From: Desulfobacteraceae bacterium | GTDB lineage: Bacteria; Desulfobacterota; Desulfobacteria; Desulfobacterales; Desulfosarcinaceae | Direction: 5' to 3' | NCBI GenBank assembly: GCA_027068085.1 | Contig: JAMOUQ010000040.1 | Coordinates: forward strand, 1 to 64,000 | DNA: 64,000 bases | In this document: positions 53,333-62,650 of the stretch, one piece after another | Position numbering within the stretch: the first letter of the stretch is position 1 | Layout of the letters: every line of letters begins with the position of its first letter | Translations under genes and position numbers: made by a program | Notes under the pieces: model-generated | What the model saw: only the letters and a program-made list of their open reading frames with translations | What the model was told of the DNA's origin: nothing | The model's database searches: none

Positions 53333-56026
53333 ATGGACCGCAAAGACTTCAGCAAGACGATTACGGCAGGTGAAAAGAAATACAGAATTTACGACATCCT
53401 ATCTTTGGAGAAAAAGGGGCTGGCCGAAATAGCCCGCCTGCCTTTTTCGATCCGCGTTCTGCTGGAAAACCTCTTACGCCACCTCGACGGCAGGATCGTC
53501 GGACCCCGTGACCTGACAGCCGTCGCCCAATGGCAGAGCCGCTACGAGCGGCCGGTGGAAATTCCCTATCATCCGGCCCGGGTCCTGATGCAGGACTTCA
53601 CCGGCGTGCCGGCCGTGGTCGACCTTGCGGCCATGCGCGACGCCATGGTCGACCTGGGAGGGGATCCGGCCAGGATCAACCCGCTGGTCCCGGTCGAGCT
53701 GGTCGTCGATCATTCCGTCCAGGTGGATTTTTTCGGAACCGAGGATTGCATCGAAAAAAACGTGGCCCTGGAATATGCCCGCAATTCTGAACGTTACAAG
53801 CTTCTCAAATGGGCTCAAAAAAGTTTTACAAACTTCAAGGTGGTGCCACCCAATTCCGGCATTTGTCATCAGGTCAACCTGGAACATCTCGGCCGGATCG
53901 TCATGACCGAAGAAAAAGACGATCTGCCGCTGGCCTTTCCCGACACCGTGGTGGGCACCGATTCCCACACCACCATGATCAACGCCATCGGCGTGATGGG
54001 CTGGGGCGTGGGCGGAATCGAGGCCGAAGCCGTCATGCTTGGCCAGCCGTACTACATGGCCATCCCCGAGGTGATCGGGGTGAAACTCAGGGGCAGGCTG
54101 CCGCCGGAAGTAACGGCCACCGACCTGGTGCTGAACATAACCGAGCTGCTGCGAAGGCATTCGGTGGTGGAAAAATTCGTTGAATTCTTCGGGCCGGGCC
54201 TGGCAGAACTGTCAATTCCCGACCGGGCCACCATCTCCAACATGACCCCGGAGTACGGGGCCACCCTGGGTTTCTTTCCGGTGGACGAAAAGACCCTGGA
54301 TTACCTGGCCATGACCGGCAGGGACGAGCTGGTCGACCTTGTCAGCCAATGCACCCGGTCCCTGGGCCTGTTCTACCACCAGGGCGACGAGCCGGATTAC
54401 ACCCGGGTGATCGACTTCGACCTGTCAACCGTCAAGCCCTGCCTGGCCGGCCCTTCGAGGCCCCAGGACAGAATCGAGCTTTCGGCAATCAAGCCTGCTT
54501 TTGCCGCCTTACTGGGACAGGGCAAGCCTGCTGCCGCCAGCAAGGAAAGCGGCGCGTCCGTTTCCGGAAAAAGCTGCCAGGTGGAGATAAACGGCCGCTG
54601 TGAAAGCCTGGGTCACGGCAACGTGGTGATAGCCGCCATTACCTCCTGTACCAACACCTCAAACCCGGGTGTCCTCATGGGTGCCGGCCTGATCGCCAGG
54701 CAGGCGGTGAAACTGGGCCTGAAGGTCCCGGCTTTCGTGAAAACTTCCCTTGCACCCGGCTCCAGGGTGGTCCTGGATTACCTCCGGGACGCAGGCCTGC
54801 TGCCGTACTTCGAGGCCCTGGGATTCCATCCCGTGGCCTTCGGCTGCACCACCTGCATCGGAAACAGCGGGCCGCTGCATCCGGAGGTGGCAAAAGCCAT
54901 CAGGGACAACGACCTCAACGTGGCCGCGGTCCTGTCGGGCAACCGCAACTTCGAGGCCCGCATCCACCAGTTGATCAAATCCAACTTCCTGGCTTCCCCC
55001 ATGGTGGTGGTGATCTTTGCCATCGCCGGCCGCATCGACATCGATCTGGCATCCGAGCCGGTGGGAACCGACCCCAACGGCGGGCCGGTCTACCTTGAAG
55101 ATCTATGGCCCCGGGCCGATGAGATCGACCATCTGGTTGCAAGGCATGTCAAACGCAGCTTTTTCGATACCCAGTACAGGCGCATCTTCGAAGGCGACAG
55201 GTTCTGGAAGGCCCTGGAAACCGCAGAGAGCACCACCTACAGATGGGATCCGGATTCGACCTACATAAAGAAACCACCGTTTTTCGAGCATCTGCGACTC
55301 CGGCCTCCCGTCCCCGAAGACATAGAAGCCGCGCGGGTCCTCCTGGTGGTGGGAAATTCTGTTACCACCGACCACATTTCCCCGGCCGGCGCCATTCCGG
55401 CCGATTATCCGGCCGGCCGATACCTGATCGAAAAGGGGTTGTCCCCTGAAAAGTTCAATTCCTATGGCTCCCGCCGCGGCAACCACGAGGTGATGATGCG
55501 GGGCACCTTCGGCAACATCCGGATCAAAAACCGCCTGGTGGCCCCAAGGGAAGGCTCTTTCACCTGCAAGCTGCCCGAAAACGAAGAGATGTTCATCTAT
55601 GACGCCGCCATGGCCTATCGCCGACAAAACGTCCCCCTGATCGTTCTGGCCGGCAAGGAATACGGCACCGGCTCGTCCCGTGACTGGGCGGCCAAAGGAA
55701 CCAACCTTCTCGGCATCCGGGCCGTCATCGCCGAATCGTACGAGCGGATTCACCGCAACAACCTTGTGGGCATGGGAGTCCTGCCGCTGATGTTCATGCC
55801 CGGAGAAGGCGTTGCCAAACTGGGCCTGGACGGGACCGAGACCTTCTCCATCACCGGCCTGGCCGATCTAAAACCGGGTAAAACGGTCGATGTAACGGCT
55901 GTCAAGCCAGAAGGCGGCAAGGTCGAGTTCAAGGCCAGGGTGCGCCTGGACACCCAGATAGAAGTGGACTACTACGTCAATGGCGGGATACTGCCCTATG
56001 TGCTGCGCAAACTGAGTGCGTCCTGA
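53333..56026 (+). CDS. acnA: Aconitate hydratase, AcnA type
   Basis: 897 residues, full length. Fe-S ligands Cys439 in SCTNTSNPG and Cys505 and Cys508 in GCTTCIGNSGP. The C-terminal swivelling domain has SYGSRRGNHEVMMRGTFGNIRI and GKEYGTGSSRDWAAKG. Interconverts citrate and isocitrate in the TCA cycle. AAGGA precedes the ATG. No other TCA gene is adjacent. Confidence 0.97.
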   Translation: MDRKDFSKTITAGEKKYRIYDILSLEKKGLAEIARLPFSIRVLLENLLRHLDGRIVGPRDLTAVAQWQSRYERPVEIPYHPARVLMQDFTGVPAVVDLAAMRDAMVDLGGDPARINPLVPVELVVDHSVQVDFFGTEDCIEKNVALEYARNSERYKLLKWAQKSFTNFKVVPPNSGICHQVNLEHLGRIVMTEEKDDLPLAFPDTVVGTDSHTTMINAIGVMGWGVGGIEAEAVMLGQPYYMAIPEVIGVKLRGRLPPEVTATDLVLNITELLRRHSVVEKFVEFFGPGLAELSIPDRATISNMTPEYGATLGFFPVDEKTLDYLAMTGRDELVDLVSQCTRSLGLFYHQGDEPDYTRVIDFDLSTVKPCLAGPSRPQDRIELSAIKPAFAALLGQGKPAAASKESGASVSGKSCQVEINGRCESLGHGNVVIAAITSCTNTSNPGVLMGAGLIARQAVKLGLKVPAFVKTSLAPGSRVVLDYLRDAGLLPYFEALGFHPVAFGCTTCIGNSGPLHPEVAKAIRDNDLNVAAVLSGNRNFEARIHQLIKSNFLASPMVVVIFAIAGRIDIDLASEPVGTDPNGGPVYLEDLWPRADEIDHLVARHVKRSFFDTQYRRIFEGDRFWKALETAESTTYRWDPDSTYIKKPPFFEHLRLRPPVPEDIEAARVLLVVGNSVTTDHISPAGAIPADYPAGRYLIEKGLSPEKFNSYGSRRGNHEVMMRGTFGNIRIKNRLVAPREGSFTCKLPENEEMFIYDAAMAYRRQNVPLIVLAGKEYGTGSSRDWAAKGTNLLGIRAVIAESYERIHRNNLVGMGVLPLMFMPGEGVAKLGLDGTETFSITGLADLKPGKTVDVTAVKPEGGKVEFKARVRLDTQIEVDYYVNGGILPYVLRKLSAS

Positions 56027-56052
56027 AAATCTGGCCGGACGCTCCGTCAAGA

Positions 56053-56856
56053 CTAGCCGATCTTCCAGAAGACCGGCGCCTTGGCCCGGGCGCACCCCAC
56101 GGCAGCGGCATCGATCAGCGACCGGCAGCGCTGCCGGACCGATCTTGTTATCTTTTTACCGGCCTCGACCAGGCTGTCTGTTTCGGCCTGGTTGAGAAAG
56201 ACTGCCGCCCTGGCGCCGGGAGGGCGGTTTTTCAGCAGCCCCTCGTCATGGCAGATCAGGGCGACCAGGGAATCGGGAGTAAGGGGGCTTCCGCAGGGAA
56301 GCCCGCTCAGCCCGGAAAAAAGCTCGGCGCGATGAACGTTGGCCTCCTCCAGGCTCAGGCCCAGGCAGCTGAGCCCGATCACCCCCAGCACAAGGGAAGT
56401 TCTGTAAGGAACCACCGGCTCATAGGCCGCCGGCGCCTTGAGCGGTTTGCGGGCCGCACCGTCACCTTCGACCAGAATCCAGTCGACCGGCAGGATATCC
56501 AGAAAATCGTCGATCAGGCCGGGCTCCAGGCCTTCCAGCTTGCCGCCGGCACTCTCCGGGCTGAGGCCGGCTGTCACATGGCCGGCCCGTTCCAGGCATC
56601 TGGCAAGCGGCCCTGCCAGATCCGAGCCCGACCCGGATGCCAGCACCACCGGCGTCTGGCCCGGCTCCGGCCATGCTATCCTGGTGGTGGTGGTGGTCAG
56701 TACCAGCTTACCCCTTTCCACGAGCTCGCGGGCCAGCCTGTACATGACAGTGGTCTTTCCGCCTGCTCCCACCAGGGTGACTATGCCCCGGCCTTCGAGC
56801 CGCAGCCAGTCCGCAAGGGTTCCCGGACTGTAATTTGTGGAAACTGCTTTTGTCAT
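56053..56856 (-). CDS. yqeC: YqeC-family molybdenum-hydroxylase accessory protein
   Basis: 267 residues from the ATG at 56856; the frame also opens at 56928, with weak sites for both. P-loop in TLVGAGGKTTVMYRLARELV, LTTTTTRI, WILVEGDGAARKPLKAPA, VVIGLSCLGL-like stretch GVIGLSCLGLSLEEANVHR: the YqeC signature. In other bacteria yqeC accompanies selenium-dependent molybdenum hydroxylases and mocA (family knowledge). Divergent from mocA, which starts 185 bases away. Confidence 0.87.
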   Translation of the reverse strand: MTKAVSTNYSPGTLADWLRLEGRGIVTLVGAGGKTTVMYRLARELVERGKLVLTTTTTRIAWPEPGQTPVVLASGSGSDLAGPLARCLERAGHVTAGLSPESAGGKLEGLEPGLIDDFLDILPVDWILVEGDGAARKPLKAPAAYEPVVPYRTSLVLGVIGLSCLGLSLEEANVHRAELFSGLSGLPCGSPLTPDSLVALICHDEGLLKNRPPGARAAVFLNQAETDSLVEAGKKITRSVRQRCRSLIDAAAVGCARAKAPVFWKIG

Positions 56857-57041
56857 CGCATGCTTTCGGTAAAAAAACGCATCCTGTCTATCCTTATGCC
56901 AGAGATTGACCAAAGCTTCAATGGCCATCGGTCACTGCCGCCGGTTTCGTTCTTTTCCACCCCGGGCTTTTCCCGGAGGCTGTCACCATCTTTAGGGCAA
57001 TTTTTTTGCAATGCCGGTGCAATTGAGCTAAAAGAGAATTC

Positions 57042-57722
57042 ATGGTCCAAAGATCCGAAACCGGCAAAAACCGAAGTAGAACCGTGCCTTGCACCGGTCA
57101 TGCGGCAGGCATCCTGCTGGCTGCCGGCATTTCGAAACGCTTCGGCCGGCCCAAGCAACTCGCCCTTTTGGGGGGACGCTCCCTGCTCAGGCGGGTCCTG
57201 GATTCCGCGCTGGCCTCCGATCTCGAAAAGGTCTATCTCGTGCTCGGTCACGATTCCGGGCAGGTTCGCAAGCATTTGAGGCCCTATGGGGGAAAAACCA
57301 AACTTGAGCTGGTCGACAACCCTGACTATCTGCGGGGAATGGGCAGTTCGCTTGCAAGGGGCATCGAGGCCGCCGGTGACAACTGGCGGGCTTACATGGT
57401 GCTGCTGGCCGATCAGCCCCTGGTGACACCGGAATTGATAAACTCGATGCTGGCCGCCCTTTCCGGAAGCAATAAATCCATAGCGGTCCCGGTCTTCAAA
57501 GGCCGCCGGGGTAACCCGGTTCTGTTTTCCGGCCGGTGGTATTCAGATCTATGCCGGCTGAAGGACGATTTCGGCGGAAGGCACCTTGTGGCCGCCAACC
57601 CCGCAGAAGTGACAGAGGTCGAAGTCGACGCCGAACACTACTTCTGGGACGTGGACCGCCGGGAAGATCTCAAGCGGCTTGAATCATTCCGGCTGCCGGC
57701 CCGGAGCAGCGGCCGTCAATAA
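57042..57722 (+). CDS. mocA: Molybdenum cofactor cytidylyltransferase-like protein
   Basis: 226 residues. NTP-transferase fold with GILLAAGISKRFGRPKQLALLGG, LVDNPDYLRGMGSSLARGI and LLADQPLVTPELI, the MocA/CoxC pattern. It would attach CMP to molybdopterin for hydroxylase-type enzymes. AAAGAG lies before the ATG. Nearby yqeC supports a hydroxylase maturation role. Its stop overlaps the convergent TRAP permease stop. Confidence 0.88.
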   Translation: MVQRSETGKNRSRTVPCTGHAAGILLAAGISKRFGRPKQLALLGGRSLLRRVLDSALASDLEKVYLVLGHDSGQVRKHLRPYGGKTKLELVDNPDYLRGMGSSLARGIEAAGDNWRAYMVLLADQPLVTPELINSMLAALSGSNKSIAVPVFKGRRGNPVLFSGRWYSDLCRLKDDFGGRHLVAANPAEVTEVEVDAEHYFWDVDRREDLKRLESFRLPARSSGRQ

Positions 57723-59023
57723 TGGACAAGGCCGGGAAGGTAGGTTATCAACTGCGGCCACAGCATCAGGACAATCACGCAGATGACGTAAGCCGGCAGG
57801 AAGTAGGCCACGCCCTTGAATACTTCTTCCAGGGGCACGTCCTTGGCCATGCCTCCCACCACGTAAGTGGTTGCCCCCACCGGCGGAGTCACCGCGCCCA
57901 TGGTGGTGATGACGGTTATGGTCACTCCGAACCAGACCGGATCGTAACCCAGCTGGCGGGCCACGGGAAAGAAAATCGGGATGGTTATCAGCAGCAGGGC
58001 CAGGGCATCCATGACTGCACCGCCGATGGCATAGATGGCAAAAATTATGGCCATGACCACCGTTGCCGGCACCGGCAGCTTCACCACCCAGGTGGCGATG
58101 TCGAACGGAATCCTGGTAACTGCCAGAAAACGGCCGAAGATCATGGCTCCGGTTATAATCAGAATGACCATGCAGGAAATACGCATGGTGTCGGCCACCG
58201 AGGCCACGAAACCCTTCCAGCTCAGGCGGCCCTGGATGCAGCTGATGACAACGGCGAAAAATGATCCCACGGCACCGGCTTCGGCCGGGGTGAAATAACC
58301 GAAGTACAGCCCCAGCATCACCAGCAGAAAAAGGATCACCATTTCACCGGCGCCGGCAAGGGCTTTGATCCTCGTGCGCCAGCCGCTGGCCTTGCCCACC
58401 GGTCCCCATTGCGGGTTGCGGCGGCAAAGAATCCAGACCGTGGCCGCCAGCAGGATCGTCAGCACTATTCCGGCCCCTATGCCGCCATAAAACAGCTTGG
58501 CAATCGACTGCTCGGTGGAAAGCCCGATGACGATCAGCACGACGCTGGGCGGAATGACCACGCCGAGGGTGGAACCACAGGCTATGGCGCCGGTACTGAG
58601 CCTGGGCTCATATCCAAAACGGCGCATCTGGGGAAGGGCCACGGTGGTCATGGTGGCGGCGGTGGCGGCGTTGGATCCGCAGATGGCGGCAAAGGCGGCG
58701 CAAGCCAGGATGGTGGCCATGGCTATCCCGCCCCGGATGTGCCCCACCCAGGCATTGGCGGCCTTGTACAGCTTGGTGTTGACCCCCGAGTAGAAGGCCA
58801 CCTGGCCCATGAAGATAAACAGGGGGATGACGGTCAGGCCGTACTTGGAGAAAGTATCCCAGGTGACCGTTCCGGCCATGTTGAGGGCCGCCTTGAAGGA
58901 GACCAGGTGGGCAAACCCGGCAAAGCCCACCACTGCCATGGCTATCCCCACCGGCATCCCCAGACAAAAGAGGACGGCCAGCAGGCCGCCGATACCCAGG
59001 ATTCCCACCAGTGCCGGACTCAC
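57716..59023 (-). CDS. dctM: TRAP transporter large permease DctM
   Basis: 435 residues, about 12 membrane segments. DctM signatures: FLGMPVGIAMAVVGFAG, ACAAFAAICGSNAATAATM and GVVIPPSVVLIVIGLSTEQSI. Sodium-driven transmembrane channel of a TRAP transporter. The start overlaps dctQ as ATGA. The periplasmic binding protein dctP is not in this window, so the substrate cannot be named; position suggests an organic acid related to IorAB chemistry. Confidence 0.94.
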   Translation of the reverse strand: MSPALVGILGIGGLLAVLFCLGMPVGIAMAVVGFAGFAHLVSFKAALNMAGTVTWDTFSKYGLTVIPLFIFMGQVAFYSGVNTKLYKAANAWVGHIRGGIAMATILACAAFAAICGSNAATAATMTTVALPQMRRFGYEPRLSTGAIACGSTLGVVIPPSVVLIVIGLSTEQSIAKLFYGGIGAGIVLTILLAATVWILCRRNPQWGPVGKASGWRTRIKALAGAGEMVILFLLVMLGLYFGYFTPAEAGAVGSFFAVVISCIQGRLSWKGFVASVADTMRISCMVILIITGAMIFGRFLAVTRIPFDIATWVVKLPVPATVVMAIIFAIYAIGGAVMDALALLLITIPIFFPVARQLGYDPVWFGVTITVITTMGAVTPPVGATTYVVGGMAKDVPLEEVFKGVAYFLPAYVICVIVLMLWPQLITYLPGLVHY

Positions 59024-59511
59024 GCCTTATCCTTCCCCAATCCGTTCCATAAACCGATCAAGTCAACCACCATTGTCAGGGCCATTGCCAGGCAACCCAG
59101 GGAAACCGCGAAGGTAAACGGGTAATAGACTATCCGCAACGTTTCGGTTACTTCCCCGCTTTGCATGAGCACCACGGCCTTTTGTCCCACCTGCCAGGCC
59201 AGGAGGATGAAAAAGAGGCAGGCGATAACATCACCCAGGGCGCACAGCACTTTCCGCAAACCAGCAGGGGCCGCGCTGACCAGGATATCGACAGCGATGT
59301 GCCCGCGTCTTTGCTGGGTGCGGCCCAGGGCAAAGGCCGTCACCACGGCTCCGAAAAAACCCATCATCTCGAAAGTACCGCGCACCGGGACCCATACGAG
59401 ACGGAAAAAGATATTACTGCACGTAAGCAGCACCATGAGCACCAGGACGCTGCCGCCGATTACCATCAGCAAACGGTTGAGCAACCGGCTTAACTGTTTC
59501 AGGAACCGCAT
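59020..59511 (-). CDS. dctQ: TRAP transporter small permease DctQ
   Basis: 163 residues with four membrane segments. LLMVIGGSVLVLMVLLTCSNIFFRLVW and RGTFEMMGFFGAVVTAFALGRTQQRRGHIAVDILV are typical DctQ segments. Its ATG directly follows the iorB stop codon, so iorA, iorB, dctQ and dctM form one tightly packed operon. Confidence 0.93.
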   Translation of the reverse strand: MRFLKQLSRLLNRLLMVIGGSVLVLMVLLTCSNIFFRLVWVPVRGTFEMMGFFGAVVTAFALGRTQQRRGHIAVDILVSAAPAGLRKVLCALGDVIACLFFILLAWQVGQKAVVLMQSGEVTETLRIVYYPFTFAVSLGCLAMALTMVVDLIGLWNGLGKDKA

Positions 59512-60066
59512 CTACTGTTGCGCTTTCATCCCTGCCCTGAAGGCCGTCACAGCCTTGTGCAGGCGCTGTTCATCGCCGGCCAGGCGTCTTTCCAGCACCC
59601 GGACAATGTCATCCGGGCCGCAAAACATATCCCGGCAGATGGTAATTGCCCGGCCGAGAACCACCAGATTGCTCGAACGGGGCGAAGCCACCTCCCTGGC
59701 CAGGCCGAAGGCATCGACTGTTGCAACCTCCAGCGGGCAGTCGCCCTGCCGGGACGGAACCGGATGCCTGCTGTTTACCACCGCCCAGGCCCCGGCCCTG
59801 CCGTATCCGGCGTGCAGGTCCAGGTTTTCCTCCTTGAGAACCAGCAGCCCGTCGGCGCATCCGGGACGGATCATGGGGCTTGTGAAATCACCCACCTTGA
59901 GGTGGGAAATGACCGTCCCTCCCCGCTGGGCCATGCCGTGGGTCTCGGAAGTGAAAACCGCCAGACCCTTGTCCATGGCTGCTTCTGCCAGCAGCCGGGT
60001 AAGAAACAGGACCCCCTGTCCTCCCACGCCGCTGATAACCAGTTGTTGAGCCGTACCGTTTTTCAT
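59512..60066 (-). CDS. iorB: Indolepyruvate:ferredoxin oxidoreductase beta subunit
   Basis: 184 residues from the ATG at 60066 (GGAGG seven bases upstream; ATGA overlap with iorA). Gamma-domain pattern of 2-oxoacid:ferredoxin oxidoreductases: VISGVGGQGVLFLTRLLAEAAMDKG, ETHGMAQRGGTVISHLKVG. Partner of IorA; accepts aryl-pyruvates. Confidence 0.94.
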   Translation of the reverse strand: MKNGTAQQLVISGVGGQGVLFLTRLLAEAAMDKGLAVFTSETHGMAQRGGTVISHLKVGDFTSPMIRPGCADGLLVLKEENLDLHAGYGRAGAWAVVNSRHPVPSRQGDCPLEVATVDAFGLAREVASPRSSNLVVLGRAITICRDMFCGPDDIVRVLERRLAGDEQRLHKAVTAFRAGMKAQQ

Positions 60067-61877
60067 CCGACAACCTCCAGGGCCTTCTTGGGGCATACCT
60101 CCACGCAGACCCCGCAGCCGGTGCAAACCATGGTGTCCAGAACGACCTGCTTGTCACCCTCGGCAAGGACAAGGGCCGGGCACTCGAACTGGGTCACGCA
60201 GAAACCGCAACCATCGCAGGCTTCTGTCACAACCACCTGTTTCGGTTCCCAGTTCCCGCCTCTGCGCCGCAGGTCCAGCAGGCAGGGCCGCTTGGATATC
60301 ACCACCGCCGGCCCATGATCCCGGCAGTAAGCCAGGGCTTCTTTCAGCAGGGCGGCAAACTCTTTGATAGCGTAAGGGTCCGCCTGGCGGCAGAAACCGA
60401 CTCCGCAACCTTTGACCACTGCGGCCAGATCGACCCGCGCCAGGCTTTCACCGTTGACTCCCCAGCCGCTGGCCGCCGTGGGCTGATTGCCGGTCATGGC
60501 CGTGGTGGAATTGTCCAGGATCACGAGCACGAACGGAACCTTCTGGACGACGCTGTCCACCAGGGGTGCAATGCCCGAATGAAAGAAGGTCGAATCACCT
60601 ATGGTTGCCACGATGGGCGGCTGTTTTGCCCGGTTTTTGAGGGCATGATGGAAACCTGCGGCCTGGCTGACCGCAGCCCCCATGCACAGAACCGTATCGA
60701 CCGCCCCCAGGTTGAGTCCAAGAGTATAACAACCTATGTCGCTGGGATAAACTCCCTTGGGGGCCGCTTTCTTGATGGCGAAAAAAGCAGCCCGGTGGGG
60801 GCATCCGGCACATAGGGTGGGACGCCTTCCCGGAGCTTGCTGAATACGGCGGGCCGCGACTTTCACGCCGGCAAAACCGGCCACGATCTGCTCGATGTCC
60901 TCGGGAAGGATTTCGCCCACAGACGGTACGTCCCCGGACAGCTTCCCCCGCACCTGGCCGCGGGAGGCGAGCTGCATTTCGATAACACCGGTGGTTTCCT
61001 CCAGGACCAGAACCGACTCGCAGGATTCCAGAATTTTGCGGCAAAAGTCGGTGTGGAGGGGATAGGGCTGTAAAACCTGATAGAGGGGCAAGTTTTCCCA
61101 GAGCCCAAGGGCCTTGAAAATCTCCGCCGCGTGGGCCGCGGCCACACCGGATGCCACAACGGCCAGCGAACCGCCACGGGCCCGGTTGAGCTGAACCGGC
61201 CGGGTGGCCTCCCAGCCTGCGATGCGGGCCAGTTTGTCTTCCAGCTCGCCGTGGAGCTTGAACCTGAATTTGGGCGTGGCTGCCCAGCGCAACGGGTCCT
61301 TCCTGTAATCAGGATTCAATTCGCACGGAGCCGGAACCGATAATTCGATGTCCTGCCGGCTGTGGCAAACCCTGGTGGTGGGCCGCAGCAATACCGGAAT
61401 GGAAAATTCCTCCGACAGCCTGAAACCGGCGGCCACCATCTGCTTGGCCTGCAGCGGGGAAGCCGGGTCCAGGACCGGAATCTTGGCCATCATGGCCATC
61501 AGGCGGCTGTCCTGCTCGGTCTGGGAAGAATGGGGGCCGGGATCGTCTGCGCTGATCACCAGGAAGCCGCCCTTGGCTCCCATGTAGGCGGCGCTCATCA
61601 ACGGGTCCGAGGCCACGTTGAGGCCGACCTGCTTCATGCTGACAGCGGCCCGCAGGCCGGATATGCTGGCGGCATAGGCTATTTCAAAAGCCACTTTTTC
61701 ATTGACGGCCCATTGAACATGGCCGCCAAGCTTTTCATCCGCCCTGAAGCGGGCCACGGCCGGCAGTATTTCGGAAGACGGGGTTCCGGGGTAGGCTGTG
61801 GCCACCGCGCAGCCGGCTTCCACCAAGCCGCGGGCGATGGCTTCGTTTCCCAACAACAAAAGTCTCGACGGTTTCAA
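60063..61877 (-). CDS. iorA: Indolepyruvate:ferredoxin oxidoreductase alpha subunit
   Basis: 604 residues from a TTG start at 61877, preceded by GGGGA. Order of domains: pyrimidine-binding TAYPGTPSSEILP, VNEKVAFEIAYAASISGLRAAVSMKQVGLNVASDPL, thiamine-pyrophosphate region IGDSTFFHSGIAPLVD with LDNSTTAMTG, and a C-terminal pair of 4Fe-4S motifs (CDGCGFC and CTGCGVCVEVCP). Oxidises indolepyruvate and related aryl-pyruvates to aryl-acetyl-CoA, reducing ferredoxin. First gene of the four-gene operon. Confidence 0.95.
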   Translation of the reverse strand: MKPSRLLLLGNEAIARGLVEAGCAVATAYPGTPSSEILPAVARFRADEKLGGHVQWAVNEKVAFEIAYAASISGLRAAVSMKQVGLNVASDPLMSAAYMGAKGGFLVISADDPGPHSSQTEQDSRLMAMMAKIPVLDPASPLQAKQMVAAGFRLSEEFSIPVLLRPTTRVCHSRQDIELSVPAPCELNPDYRKDPLRWAATPKFRFKLHGELEDKLARIAGWEATRPVQLNRARGGSLAVVASGVAAAHAAEIFKALGLWENLPLYQVLQPYPLHTDFCRKILESCESVLVLEETTGVIEMQLASRGQVRGKLSGDVPSVGEILPEDIEQIVAGFAGVKVAARRIQQAPGRRPTLCAGCPHRAAFFAIKKAAPKGVYPSDIGCYTLGLNLGAVDTVLCMGAAVSQAAGFHHALKNRAKQPPIVATIGDSTFFHSGIAPLVDSVVQKVPFVLVILDNSTTAMTGNQPTAASGWGVNGESLARVDLAAVVKGCGVGFCRQADPYAIKEFAALLKEALAYCRDHGPAVVISKRPCLLDLRRRGGNWEPKQVVVTEACDGCGFCVTQFECPALVLAEGDKQVVLDTMVCTGCGVCVEVCPKKALEVVG

Positions 61878-62047
61878 TGCAATTCCCCACTTTTGGATAA
61901 TGGAAAATGGTTACCACCGCCGGCATGGCCGGCCGGGGGCCATGGTCTCACGCTGCCTTTGAAGCCCGAAAAACAAGGTATATTCATGAAATCCGGCTTC
62001 AAAGTCAAGAGCAAACCTCCCCGCTACCGACAGAGACCGGCTTCACC

Positions 62048-62650
62048 CTATTGACCGCTTGCAGCCATTTCCTCCAGGTCGGCCGCCAGGGCATCCGACA
62101 TGGCCACTTCCAGCAGAGGCTGCAAAGGGTTGCGGCGGTAATTGTCCAGGGTATTGGCATGGATGAATTCCGGATAGGCCGCCGTACAGTCTTCGACCAG
62201 GATTGCCTTGAAATCGTTGCACAAGGCATCCAGGGCGCTGGTCAGCACGCAGATGTGGGTGGCTATGCCGGCAACGGCGCATACCGTGATCCTGTTCTTT
62301 TTCAGCCGCCCGGCCAGGTCGGTTCCGAAAAAGGCCGAAAAGCGCGGCTTGGGCAGCCAGATATCCTCCGGCCCGCGTCTGAGTTCATCTATCACCTCGG
62401 CACCGCGGGTGCCGCAAATTGCATGGGGCTTCATCCGCCCGGTGAAAATGAAGTCCTGCCGGCCAAATGAATCGGTGGCAAACACCACCATGCCGCCGGA
62501 GGCACGCACGGCATCGGCCAGGTCGTTGATCGGTCCTATGATCTTCGTGGCCGGCTCTGTAATCGGCAGCCGGTGGCCGGGATCGAAGTAATCCTTCACC
62601 ATGTCGATCACCAGCAGGGCCACGCGGTCGTCTCTTCTCAGCAGCTTCAT
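62048..62650 (-). CDS. Isochorismatase-family cysteine hydrolase
   Basis: 200 residues. Catalytic triad Asp16 (LVIDMVKDY), Lys101 (WLPKPRFSAF) and Cys134 (ATHICVLTSAL). The family includes nicotinamidases and ureidoacrylate-type hydrolases; the metal and substrate loops do not settle which. A terminal Gln-rich tail is absent. Overlaps the upstream rlmD stop as ATGA. Confidence 0.85.
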   Translation of the reverse strand: MKLLRRDDRVALLVIDMVKDYFDPGHRLPITEPATKIIGPINDLADAVRASGGMVVFATDSFGRQDFIFTGRMKPHAICGTRGAEVIDELRRGPEDIWLPKPRFSAFFGTDLAGRLKKNRITVCAVAGIATHICVLTSALDALCNDFKAILVEDCTAAYPEFIHANTLDNYRRNPLQPLLEVAMSDALAADLEEMAASGQ

